Origin: Achromobacter veterisilvae
GTDB lineage: Bacteria > Pseudomonadota > Gammaproteobacteria > Burkholderiales > Burkholderiaceae_B
DNA: 64,000 nucleotides
Direction: 5' to 3'
NCBI RefSeq assembly: GCF_900496975.1
Contig: NZ_UFQC01000010.1
Coordinates: 1 to 64,000 of the forward strand
Of the stretch, positions 49,378 to 57,298 are shown one piece after another. Position 1 is the first letter of the stretch; every line of letters starts with the position of its first letter. Both the position numbers and the translations under genes were made by a program. The notes below the pieces were generated by a model that ran no database searches, was not told the origin of the DNA, and saw only the letters and a program-made list of their open reading frames with translations.

Positions 49378-49907
49378 ACGCTGTTCTGGCATATACCGCC
49401 TTCGCTGCCGCAACAACGGTAGCCCGGGGTGGAAGCCGGAAATTCGATGGGCGGACAACCGCCGTCAGGCGGTATTTTTGCGTCCGTATGCCTTTGCGCG
49501 CCTTTTTCTATGGGCGGGCCTTGGGTGGGGTGCGCTTGCGCACGCCGGTGTCCTATCGAGCCGGTCTTCCAACCCTGCCTTGTGCCCGCCCACTCCATTT
49601 GGAAGTGGGGAGCGGGTCTAACGACTTGATAGGGGGCGCCATGCGTCCCAATGCCCTCGCTCGTCCTGAGCAAACATCTTCCCCTGCAATCCATCAATTG
49701 GCCGCCGACGCCGGTCGCAGCGGAGTAGCGGCGTGGCTAACTCAAAACAAGCTCACGCTGGCGCAATGCCGAGACCAGCAGCGCGCATCGTTCCTGCTGG
49801 CGCTGGGTTGCTCCCAAACGCCTGAATTCCTGACCCTGTGCCAGGGCTTTGACGAGGGCTTTTCGGCAGGGCTGGCCGCTTTCATCGCGGGCGCGCGCCA
49901 TGACTAA
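49374..49907 (+). CDS. Ash/Icd-like P4-type protein
   Basis: 177 residues. YFCVRMPLRAFFYGRALGGV resembles the core of Ash/Icd-like proteins, which follow small regulators in P4-like elements. The last 85 residues (HQLAADAGRSGVAAWLTQNK) read as a separate domain; an internal start at 49641 is possible. A hairpin ACCGCC-GTC-AGGCGGT with T run lies within the gene near 49460, as in P4 immunity regions. Confidence 0.5.
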   Translation: MNAVLAYTAFAAATTVARGGSRKFDGRTTAVRRYFCVRMPLRAFFYGRALGGVRLRTPVSYRAGLPTLPCARPLHLEVGSGSNDLIGGAMRPNALARPEQTSSPAIHQLAADAGRSGVAAWLTQNKLTLAQCRDQQRASFLLALGCSQTPEFLTLCQGFDEGFSAGLAAFIAGARHD

Positions 49908-49995
49908 GACATCGTTGCGTTGCAAGCCCGGTGATCTAGTCATGATCGTTCGAGCGAAAACGCAGGCATTTCTGGGACGCGTCGGTAGATGTTGA
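49900..49995 (+). pseudogene. Truncated KPGDLVMIV small-protein gene
   Basis: 31 residues: MTKTSLRCKPGDLVMIVRAK then TQAFLGRVGRC. The start overlaps the upstream stop. The KPGDLxMIV...GRVGxV pattern is normally the first third of an 80-residue mobile-element protein, so this is probably a remnant. Confidence 0.5.
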
Positions 49996-49996
49996 G

Positions 49997-50029
49997 AATG
50001 CCTGCCGACAAACATGGCGGGCATTTTTC
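49997..50029 (+). terminator. Intrinsic terminator
   Basis: AATGCCTGCC paired with GGCGGGCATT, then TTTT. It closes the AlpA operon. Confidence 0.8.
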
Positions 50030-50135
50030 TATCCATCATCACCCGTCTGTGGCCCTCCTCTCAGGAAGAAGGCGTTAAACATGCGCACAAGCGCGCTGTA
50101 TATTTGCTTACCGCGAAGCTAGGAGATACAACGTC

Positions 50136-51170
50136 GTGACTTCATCAGACACGCGTATCGGATTCAAATACCGCAGTGGTAGTGCGAACACGCTCGATCG
50201 TGATTTGGAGTCGTTGCAAAATTCGACTTTTTTTGCAGCGGTCAGATCCACCTTGAATGACCCTTTCGAGGGTCGCTTCGATCGTAGAGCTTATGACATC
50301 CAGTTCTCAGCGCTGAAGTCATTGATTTCAGGCGCTGCGCCGGCTGCTTCAGCAAAACTGGACGCTGTTTCGCAAGCCGCGGAGAAGGTGTTGGAGTTTG
50401 TGGATAAAAGCGGCGTATTCTCTCTAAGCTTCAACCCTCTGCAAGAGCTGATGTGGGCACATTATGGCGGCTCCCATCAGGGCTTCTGCATAGGCTATGA
50501 GATCGAAACACTTGTCGCGTTTGAGCCGTCAGCACATCAAATCTTAGACGTTCAGTACAGCGACGAAATCCCAGCACTATGCACCACTGATCTGACCTCT
50601 AACTCGTCGAGCGGCCTTCTGCGGAAAATGCTTGGGATGAAATCCAAGCCATGGGGGTATGAAGAAGAAGTTCGAATCGTTACGCATCCAAGCCTGCATG
50701 AGTATGACTATCGAGCGGTACAAGTAGTGTACTTTGGCCTGCGATGCGCGGAAGACGTGACTGACTCGGTCATGAAGGCTTTAGCTGGCCGCGGAGTTCG
50801 GTATTTTCAGGTGGTCAGCCCCCCTGCATCTTATGCGTTGAAATCCAAGGTCATTCCGGATCGATATGCAGATGCGCCGAAGTATCTCGATAACCTCGCA
50901 CCGATTGGTGAGGGAGCAATCTATCCTGATTACTTAAAGCCCGATCAGAAACAATACACTGACTACCTCTACAAAGCGGCGGAAATTGTTAGACGGGAAC
51001 CCTATTGCCAGGAGGTAGTGAACGTCGATATCAGTCAGCATAAAAGCGCACCAGGCAACCCTGTCATCTTTGTGCAATATTTGCGCGGACCCGCGAAGTT
51101 TGTCAGCTTATACCTAACGCTACCCGAGATCGAAAGGGGGTATGCCGCGCTTGGCATCGGCAACGGCTGA
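50136..51170 (+). CDS. DUF2971 protein A
   Basis: 344 residues. LESLQNSTFFAAVRSTLNDP then FEGRFDRRAYD and LQELMWAHYGGSHQGFCIGY are the DUF2971 hallmarks (NDPFE; MWxHYxxxHxGxCIGF). KSKPWGYEEEVRIV completes the family pattern. DUF2971 proteins are frequent in defence islands; the biochemical role is unknown. It is the first of two tandem relatives. Confidence 0.82.
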   Translation: MTSSDTRIGFKYRSGSANTLDRDLESLQNSTFFAAVRSTLNDPFEGRFDRRAYDIQFSALKSLISGAAPAASAKLDAVSQAAEKVLEFVDKSGVFSLSFNPLQELMWAHYGGSHQGFCIGYEIETLVAFEPSAHQILDVQYSDEIPALCTTDLTSNSSSGLLRKMLGMKSKPWGYEEEVRIVTHPSLHEYDYRAVQVVYFGLRCAEDVTDSVMKALAGRGVRYFQVVSPPASYALKSKVIPDRYADAPKYLDNLAPIGEGAIYPDYLKPDQKQYTDYLYKAAEIVRREPYCQEVVNVDISQHKSAPGNPVIFVQYLRGPAKFVSLYLTLPEIERGYAALGIGNG

Positions 51171-51267
51171 TACGTCTTAGACACAGCAGCTCAATTTCGC
51201 GGTGCTACGCCTCGTCCACTGGAAACGGCATAGGTTAATCGTTCCAAATTTCTCGTTCGCTACATCA

Positions 51268-52170
51268 ATGCGCTCCCCAAACAGGCTCCACGATCGTAGA
51301 TCCTTTTTCAAATACATGTCGGCCGATGTGGCGCGACTCGTCCTCACCAACTGCACCCTACGCTGGAGCTCACCGATACTCTTTAACGATCCGTTCGATG
51401 TGCCAAGGGAGCTTTCCTTCGGAATCACCGGGGAGGCGCTCCATTTGGCAGTGGGGCGAAAATTGACGCAGCTTATCGAGTCTCCTCCGGACGACACGAC
51501 GCAGATGGATCCTACGCTGCGCGTCGTGGTCGAAACGGTCAAACGTGGCATCCCAGCAAAATTGAAGGCCGAGATGCTTTCCGGCCTTCAAGATATCGGG
51601 CGCGAGGAACGCTCAGAGGGAGGGGGGATGGATGCAATGCGCAACCTCTGGAGGCGCTTGCTTCCGGACCATCGAATTCTCTGCCTCACCGAAAGCGCCG
51701 CTCATACTGCGATGTGGTATCACTATGCAGACAAATATCGCGGGATCGTCCTGGAGTTTGATTGCATCGATGAGCTCGAAAGTCCATGGCTCATCGCAAA
51801 ACCAGTGACATATTCTGAGAAAAAGCCGCAGATATACTCCGCGGAGGGATGGGCAGAAATCATGTGCCTACGCCAAGATCTTGCAGTCAAGGCCCTTCTG
51901 GATGTCGCGACTTACACTAAATCGTCCGATTGGAAGTACGAATCCGAGTGGAGAATCGCTTCTTCCAAGCGACCAGCGGATACCGGCAACTTTACTGACT
52001 ACAAGTTTGATCGCCGGGAGCTCAGCGCCGTGTACTTTGGCCCATTAATTTCTCCCGAAGCCCGCCTATCGGTAAGTCTCGCAGCCAAAGCGTTCCCCCA
52101 TGCCAAACTCTGGGATGTGTCAATCGGCATGAGTCGCGAACTCGTTTTCCGAGCGCACGCCCACGCTTAG
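51268..52170 (+). CDS. DUF2971 protein B
   Basis: 300 residues from MRSPNRLHDRRSFFKYMSAD; a GTG at 51202 would add 22 residues of doubtful quality. LFNDPFDVPRELSFG, TAMWYHYADKYRGIVLEFD and SDWKYESEWRI are the same DUF2971 steps as protein A, though overall similarity is low. Tandem divergent copies suggest complementary roles. Confidence 0.82.
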   Translation: MRSPNRLHDRRSFFKYMSADVARLVLTNCTLRWSSPILFNDPFDVPRELSFGITGEALHLAVGRKLTQLIESPPDDTTQMDPTLRVVVETVKRGIPAKLKAEMLSGLQDIGREERSEGGGMDAMRNLWRRLLPDHRILCLTESAAHTAMWYHYADKYRGIVLEFDCIDELESPWLIAKPVTYSEKKPQIYSAEGWAEIMCLRQDLAVKALLDVATYTKSSDWKYESEWRIASSKRPADTGNFTDYKFDRRELSAVYFGPLISPEARLSVSLAAKAFPHAKLWDVSIGMSRELVFRAHAHA

Positions 52171-52651
52171 CCCGGTGAACTTTCAACTTCACCAATACCG
52201 GTACCCTGGAGTGTATTGGCCCGCTAGTCCTGCGTCGAGGCATGTCTCGACGCAGAGTATGATGACCAGGGCAGGCTCGGACGTAATACCTGCCTCCGAC
52301 ATGGCGAAACCGAGATGGGCTGCTGATGCGAGGTTGCCGGTTTCCTGACACAACAAAACCGGCCTTGCCCTACCCCTTTGTCGGGGGGGTAATTGACTTT
52401 GGACCCGAGGTGTTCAGCGCCCGTAGCGGAGTTGGCTAGGCGGTGAAACGCCACTCCATTGCGTTGAGCTGGGCGGAGCCGCAAGGGTGCTGATCTTGAC
52501 GAGTTCAGGCAAACCGGTCGTCCCCAATCGTCTAGCGTCCTGTCAGGCCGTCCAGGTCCAGTGGCGCATTTCTGACGGTATTTTTGACGGCATGTCGAAA
52601 GACAAAAAATCGCACATCAAGTATTCATACGGTTTTCAAGTCGATGATTCG
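52171..52651. other. Gene-free right end of the island
   Basis: 481 bases. A perfect 10-bp stem CTGCGTCGAG-GCATGT-CTCGACGCAG lies at 52230-52255. No credible gene. Integrase arm-type repeats follow at 52574-52590. Confidence 0.5.
52574..52590. repeat. Integrase arm-type repeat, right end of the island
   Basis: GACGGTA-TTTTT-GACGG, matching the pair at 43695-43711 in sequence and 12-base spacing. Confidence 0.7.
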
Positions 52652-52669
52652 TTCCGGCCCCGGGCACCA
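52652..52669 (+). repeat. Right attachment repeat of the island (tRNA-Leu 3' end)
   Basis: TTCCGGCCCCGGGCACCA, identical to 43561-43578. It bounds the second element with the copy at the prophage end. Confidence 0.85.
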
Positions 52670-52676
52670 GAATTTG

Positions 52677-52711
52677 AAAGCCGTTGGCATTTTTGCGCCA
52701 ACGGCTTTTTT
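52677..52711 (+). terminator. Intrinsic terminator, probably of the original tRNA-Leu gene
   Basis: AAAGCCGTTGGC paired with GCCAACGGCTTT, then T run. It lies right after the last att copy, where the chromosomal tRNA's own terminator should be. Confidence 0.8.
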
Positions 52712-52774
52712 CATGGCTGGGCGAGGTTTGGCGTTTGACACCCAACTATGGCGACGACATTTGCCCCTGGGAGA

Positions 52775-52833
52775 GTCAGACACCCGGGAAACGTCTCTTC
52801 AAACCGTACCGACATTTCGTAGGGGTGTCTGAC
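52775..52833. repeat. Dispersed palindromic repeat, copy 1
   Basis: Ends GTCAGACACCC and GGGGTGTCTGAC; the interior CGGGAAACGTCTCTTCAAAC is shared with 57050-57113 apart from scattered changes. Confidence 0.75.
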
Positions 52834-52865
52834 ACAGGGCAGCACCGTGCGCACTTTCGCCCCCG

Positions 52866-53672
52866 CTACACCAAAGCGCCCGACGGCTCCCGGAATCGCT
52901 CGACGATCATGGCCACCGCGGGTTTGTCCAGCGATTGCACCGCATAGCAAAGACCTACGCGGCGCGACATTTCCAACCCGTCCATAGGTCGGATCTCGAC
53001 ACCGGCCTGGCTGCGCGCCAGGGATTCGGGTGCCACGCAGATGCCTACTCTGGCTGCCGTCAATTCCAGCGCCAAACGCAGCGACCCCGCGTGCGCGGCT
53101 GGCATGTTTGCCGCTGCGCCATAGAAGGGGAGAAGGCGCTGATGTGTTGGATGGTTCGGGCATACGATCCATGGCAATGCGGCATCGGCACCGATGCCTT
53201 CGGGGATGGCCAGAACGTAGGGGTCCACGGACAGCGTCAAGAACAGCTCGTCCTCGCAGCGCTCGTCTTCGGTCGCCAGTCGAGCATCGCCGTCGCAGCC
53301 TTCGAGCAGGCTCACAAAAAGCGCCGGCACCGCTTGCCGCGCCGCGTGCACGAAAGCGACGATGTCTGGTCCTGCAATATCCGCCCCGACGCCGATAGCG
53401 ATTCGCGAGGTATGCGAGCCATGGCGGAACTGGTGGGTCATCGAGTCCGTTTGCGACAGGATGCGGCGCGCCTGCGGGTACAGGATACGGGCGTCCTCCG
53501 TCACGGCGACACCTCGCGCCTGGCGCATGAACAATTGAGTGCCCAGCAAGTCTTCCAGGCTTTTGATCGTTCCCGACAGGGCGGGCTGGCTCAGATGGAG
53601 GCGACGGGCGGCGACCGTTATGTTGCGCTCTTCGAAGACGGCGACAAAAGCCTTGAGTTGGCGGCTATCCAT
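52866..53672 (-). CDS. LysR-family regulator
   Basis: 268 residues. FVAVFEERNITVAARRLHLS then QPALSGTIKSLEDLLGTQLF is the LysR HTH. The effector domain follows (VGADIAGPDIVAFVH). It diverges from the SDR gene 111 bases away, its likely target. The effector domain is a little shorter than usual. Confidence 0.9.
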   Translation of the reverse strand: MDSRQLKAFVAVFEERNITVAARRLHLSQPALSGTIKSLEDLLGTQLFMRQARGVAVTEDARILYPQARRILSQTDSMTHQFRHGSHTSRIAIGVGADIAGPDIVAFVHAARQAVPALFVSLLEGCDGDARLATEDERCEDELFLTLSVDPYVLAIPEGIGADAALPWIVCPNHPTHQRLLPFYGAAANMPAAHAGSLRLALELTAARVGICVAPESLARSQAGVEIRPMDGLEMSRRVGLCYAVQSLDKPAVAMIVERFREPSGALV

Positions 53673-53783
53673 AAGTTTCTCCGATTCCTCTCAAAAGAAT
53701 AAACCATTTCTCAAGGGTTATTTGCAGCCATAGAATTGAGAACAGCACTAAAGCATATGTAAAACCGATACCTGGAGTCCATC

Positions 53784-54518
53784 ATGTCTTCCTTGAAAAA
53801 GCCCCTCGTCATCATCACGGGAGCCAGTTCCGGCATTGGGCTGGCCACCGCCCGCCTGTTCTCGGCACACGGCCATCCCCTGCTGTTGCTGGCTCGCCGG
53901 CTGGAAAAAATGCAGGCACTGAACCTGCCCCACACCCTGGCGCTGTCCGTGGATGTGACCGATCGCGCCGCGCTGGCCGCCGCCGTCCAGGAAGGCGAAA
54001 ACCGTTTTGGCCCGGCCGATGCCCTCATCAACAACGCGGGCGTCATGCTGCTGGGCGACATTACCCGCCAGGATCCGGACCAATGGGACCGCATGTTGGA
54101 TGTGAACGTCAAAGGCGTGCTGAACGGGGTGCATGCCGTCGCGGCGGGAATGGTCCAGCGCAAGCGCGGCAACATCATCAATATCAGTTCGGTGGCGGGC
54201 CGCAAGACTTTTCCCAACCATGTGGCCTATGTGGGCACCAAGTTCGCCGTGCACGGATTGTCGGAGAACCTGCGCGAAGAACTGTCGGCGCACAATGTGC
54301 GCGTGACGACGATCGCGCCGGGCGCCGTGGAAACCGAGTTGCTGGGCCATACTACCGATGAAGGCATCAAGACGGGCTATGAAGCCTGGAAGGCCGAGAT
54401 GGGCGGCAAGGTGCTGGCCGCCGAGGACGTGGCCAACGCCATCCACTACGCCTATTCGCAGCCGGATGGCGTGTGCGTGCGTGAAATCGTCCTGGCCGCC
54501 ACGCGGCAGCAAGCGTAA
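53784..54518 (+). CDS. Short-chain dehydrogenase/reductase
   Basis: 244 residues. TGASSGIG (12-19), NNAG (83-86), Ser135-136, Tyr149 and Lys153 form a full classical SDR. It uses NAD(P)H; the substrate is unknown. It diverges from the LysR regulator. Confidence 0.9.
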   Translation: MSSLKKPLVIITGASSGIGLATARLFSAHGHPLLLLARRLEKMQALNLPHTLALSVDVTDRAALAAAVQEGENRFGPADALINNAGVMLLGDITRQDPDQWDRMLDVNVKGVLNGVHAVAAGMVQRKRGNIINISSVAGRKTFPNHVAYVGTKFAVHGLSENLREELSAHNVRVTTIAPGAVETELLGHTTDEGIKTGYEAWKAEMGGKVLAAEDVANAIHYAYSQPDGVCVREIVLAATRQQA

Positions 54519-54559
54519 TTCGCAAGTTGCGATCAGGGAGAACCAGGAGGGTCACGCCA

Positions 54560-55135
54560 TTGAACAAGCTGGAACAGCAACTGGTTTTCTTGAGAGAGAT
54601 TGATCGACTGAAAGCCGTCACCCGGCAGTCGCCACTGCTTGATGGAAGCCGGAGGGAAAATTCGGCCGAGCATTCATGGCACTTGGCCATGTACGCCTTG
54701 GTGCTGAGCGAGTACGCATGCGGATCGATCAATGCACATCGAGTCATGCAAATGCTCTTGCTGCATGACATCGTCGAAATCGATGTCGGCGATTTTCCGA
54801 TCCACGGCGGGACATCGAGCGAAATCCAGGCCGAGCAGGAGGCCCGGGCTGCGGAGCGGATATTCGGCTTATTGCCGCAGCCGCAAGCCGACGCATTCCT
54901 TGGTCTTTGGCAAGAATTTGAGCGCGCTGAGACCGAGGACGCGAAGTTCGCAAAGGCGCTCGATCGATTTCAGCCTCTTCTTACGAATGTGTTCACCGAC
55001 GGCGGCACTTGGAAGGAAAGCGGCGTTTCGCTTGAGCAGGTGCTTGCCCGGTATGGGCCTGTCATCGCCAGGGGCGCCCCGCAACTATGGGTAGTCTGCG
55101 AGCGATGGGTAGCCCGGCATTTTCAGGAGAAATGA
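54560..55135 (+). CDS. HD-domain hydrolase (5'-deoxynucleotidase-like), TTG start
   Basis: 191 residues. The TTG at 54560 has AGGAGGG 8 bases upstream, which decides the start. NKLEQQLVFLREIDRLKAVT, ENSAEHSWHLAMYAL and LLLHDIVEIDVGD hold the HD metal ligands (H...HD). Related proteins (YfbR/HDDC2) remove phosphate from dNMPs. It is 41 bases after the SDR gene. Confidence 0.85.
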   Translation: MNKLEQQLVFLREIDRLKAVTRQSPLLDGSRRENSAEHSWHLAMYALVLSEYACGSINAHRVMQMLLLHDIVEIDVGDFPIHGGTSSEIQAEQEARAAERIFGLLPQPQADAFLGLWQEFERAETEDAKFAKALDRFQPLLTNVFTDGGTWKESGVSLEQVLARYGPVIARGAPQLWVVCERWVARHFQEK

Positions 55136-55185
55136 TGGATAGCGCGATGGAGTGATCGCCTATCCATTGTTTGGGAAACCAAGGC

Positions 55186-55641
55186 TCAGGCAGGCAATTG
55201 CCGGCGCTGGCGGGAGTTTTCGAAGCCTCGGTCCAGGGTCGCGCGTTCGGTGTCGGCCACGGCCAGACGCCATGGCCTGACGGGCGCCGGGGTATTGGCC
55301 GTGTCGATGGGCGGATCGCTGCGCACGACGAAATAGGGCTGGAAGCGCTGCAGGCATTCGACTGAGCCCCAAGCCGCGCCGACGCAGGCCGGTAGCGCCC
55401 GGCCGGAAGCCTGGAATGCTTGCACCGCGCGATGCACACGATCGTCCGCGCACTGGTCCCGCAGCACGTCCGGATTCTGGGGGGCTAACGCGATGTCCGC
55501 CAGTTGGAGCATCGCGGCGCATGAAGGCGGCATCTGGTGGGCGGCTTGGGCTGGGGTCGCAAGATCCGCGTAGGCGGCATGCCGCAGCGGATGCGTGGCA
55601 TGGATGTGCGGTCTGTCGGATGCGGCTATCGGCAACAGCAT
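55186..55641 (-). CDS. Hypothetical protein
   Basis: 151 residues from MLLPIAASDRPHIHATHPLR, with GGAGG 7 bases upstream, deciding the start. CVGAAWGSVECLQRFQPYFV is the best-ordered part. No family recognised. Confidence 0.6.
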   Translation of the reverse strand: MLLPIAASDRPHIHATHPLRHAAYADLATPAQAAHQMPPSCAAMLQLADIALAPQNPDVLRDQCADDRVHRAVQAFQASGRALPACVGAAWGSVECLQRFQPYFVVRSDPPIDTANTPAPVRPWRLAVADTERATLDRGFENSRQRRQLPA

Positions 55642-55675
55642 ACGGATCCTCCAAGGAAAGCAAGGGGCTTGTGCG

Positions 55676-56173
55676 CTAAACCCGCGTCTTGCGTCGTGAC
55701 CAGATCCAGCCGGCTTGCAATGCTGTCCCCAGCACGAAGAGGGCAAACCATGAGGCCAGCGTGCCGAGCAGGATCGGCGATTGCAGGTTGGCGGCCAGCG
55801 GATGCGCGGGCGGGAGCCGTCTCAGGGTTTCGCCGATCCCGGGCACGCCCAGCAGGAAAAAGCTGAATGAGAACAGGAAGGCGGACAGATAAGGGTGCAG
55901 GCGAGCCAGAATCGGCATTCGATGGATGAAGACGCCAGCGCATGCGGCAAGCAGTGCGAGGACGCCCAGCACATGCCCCGCATTGATGCCGCCGGTGCTG
56001 GAAAGGCCGAAGGAGGTCAGCACCGACAAGATCAGTCCCGCAAGATAGGTTTTGCCCGAACGCGTGTTGCGGTCGATGCCGCGATGGCGCGCGAAGCTGT
56101 AGAGCCCCGCGGCGAGCGGGATCAGGCTGATCAGCGTATGGCCTATGCCTAGTGGCGAAAGAGAGTGGGACAT
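55676..56173 (-). CDS. Membrane protein (DUF2306-like)
   Basis: 165 residues from MSHSLSPLGIGHTLISLIPL with four or five membrane segments (INAGHVLGVLALLAACAGVF; LSAFLFSFSFFLLGVPGIGE). It lies downstream of the TetR gene, and the same 16-bp motif is found before both. Confidence 0.7.
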   Translation of the reverse strand: MSHSLSPLGIGHTLISLIPLAAGLYSFARHRGIDRNTRSGKTYLAGLILSVLTSFGLSSTGGINAGHVLGVLALLAACAGVFIHRMPILARLHPYLSAFLFSFSFFLLGVPGIGETLRRLPPAHPLAANLQSPILLGTLASWFALFVLGTALQAGWIWSRRKTRV

Positions 56174-56253
56174 GAAGGTTCGCTCCTGATGGCGCTGATT
56201 GGGATCGAGCGCAGGCCTCCGTTGTGGGTGGCTGCTGCTTCGATATTCAATCA

Positions 56254-56269
56254 ACTAGTTGGTTGGTTA
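56254..56269. promoter_or_regulatory. TetR operator, copy before the membrane-protein gene
   Basis: ACTAGTTGGTTGGTTA, identical to 56989-57004. CAACTAGTTG palindrome overlaps it. Confidence 0.7.
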
Positions 56270-56314
56270 GTGCGATAAAAAAAAGCCGACCCATCTGGAT
56301 GGGCGGCATGTACT

Positions 56315-56902
56315 TCATGCTTCCGGCGCAAGCCGGCGGATCGCCGCCTGCGTGATGGATTCGAATATCGCGGGGTTGTCGAAGGCCCGGGCGGACAGCA
56401 TGGCGCCATGCACGGTGGCCATGAAGGCGTTGGCCTCGACGGCCGCGGTGTCCTGGAGGCGGAATTGCCCGGTGGCCGCGCCTTTCTTGAGCACGGATTC
56501 GAGCCAGGCGGACAAATCCCGGAAATACCCTTGCACTTCGTCCGCGACTTCGCGGGGGACGGCCGGCAGTTCGGCGGCCAGCATGGCGCAGATGCATATG
56601 GGAGAGGTCGCGTCCCGGATGCACGCCGTCCAGTAGCCGGTGTAGGCATCGAGGCGCGCGCGCGGATCCGCGACTTGCTTGTCCAGCGCGGCCAGGCCAG
56701 CCCGGGACTGCGCCCGGTGCTGGACGACCACGGTCAAAACCAGTTCGGCTTTGCTGGGGAAATGGTGGTGGATGCTGGCCTTGCCGATGCGCACCCGATC
56801 CGAAATGTCGGCATAGCTAAAGCCGTTGTAGCCCCCCGCGGCGAGCAGGATCTTCGCGTGCTCGGCGATCTCGGCGGCCCTGGGCGAAAGTTCTGTGTCC
56901 AT
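56315..56902 (-). CDS. TetR-family repressor
   Basis: 195 residues. AAEIAEHAKILLAAGGYNGF then SYADISDRVRIGKASIHHHF is the TetR HTH. The ligand domain carries Cys (CICAMLAAE). The operator-like motif in front of itself and before the membrane-protein gene suggests autoregulation and control of that gene. Confidence 0.9.
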   Translation of the reverse strand: MDTELSPRAAEIAEHAKILLAAGGYNGFSYADISDRVRIGKASIHHHFPSKAELVLTVVVQHRAQSRAGLAALDKQVADPRARLDAYTGYWTACIRDATSPICICAMLAAELPAVPREVADEVQGYFRDLSAWLESVLKKGAATGQFRLQDTAAVEANAFMATVHGAMLSARAFDNPAIFESITQAAIRRLAPEA

Positions 56903-56988
56903 GTCTATCGTCGGTGTTGGCTGGTTGCAAAGATGCCCGCGGCAGGCCTGGATGGGGCGGCCGATGAGCGTGGCAAGGAAACCAATCT

Positions 56989-57004
56989 ACTAGTTGGTTG
57001 GTTA
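56989..57004. promoter_or_regulatory. TetR operator, copy before the repressor gene
   Basis: ACTAGTTGGTTGGTTA; the surrounding AACCAA...TTGGTT gives an inverted repeat. Confidence 0.7.
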
Positions 57005-57049
57005 TTCGTCAAGTCTGCTGTTTGATATGCCATGCGATCCGGGGCCGGG

Positions 57050-57113
57050 TGTCTGGCACCCGGGAAACGTCTTTTCAAGCCGTATCGTCATCTCGCAGGG
57101 GTGCCAGACACCG
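57050..57113. repeat. Dispersed palindromic repeat, copy 2
   Basis: Ends GGTGTCTGGCACCC and GGGTGCCAGACACC with the interior of copy 1 (52775-52833). The end changes are compensatory (T-A to C-G in both arms), so the hairpin is kept. Confidence 0.75.
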
Positions 57114-57298
57114 GTGCGAGCCGCCTGTCCGCGCTCCGCGTCAGTACTTTCCGCGGCGCCTGCCGGCTTCAATCTCCAGGCGGCGCGCCCCTCATGTAGG
57201 TTCAAAAATCATCAACCAACAGGCGCTGGATAGTCGTTAGACTGGCCCCTCCCCTAGACGGCAAGAAAATGCGCGCGCGGATTTTCCCAGGCGCGGCC

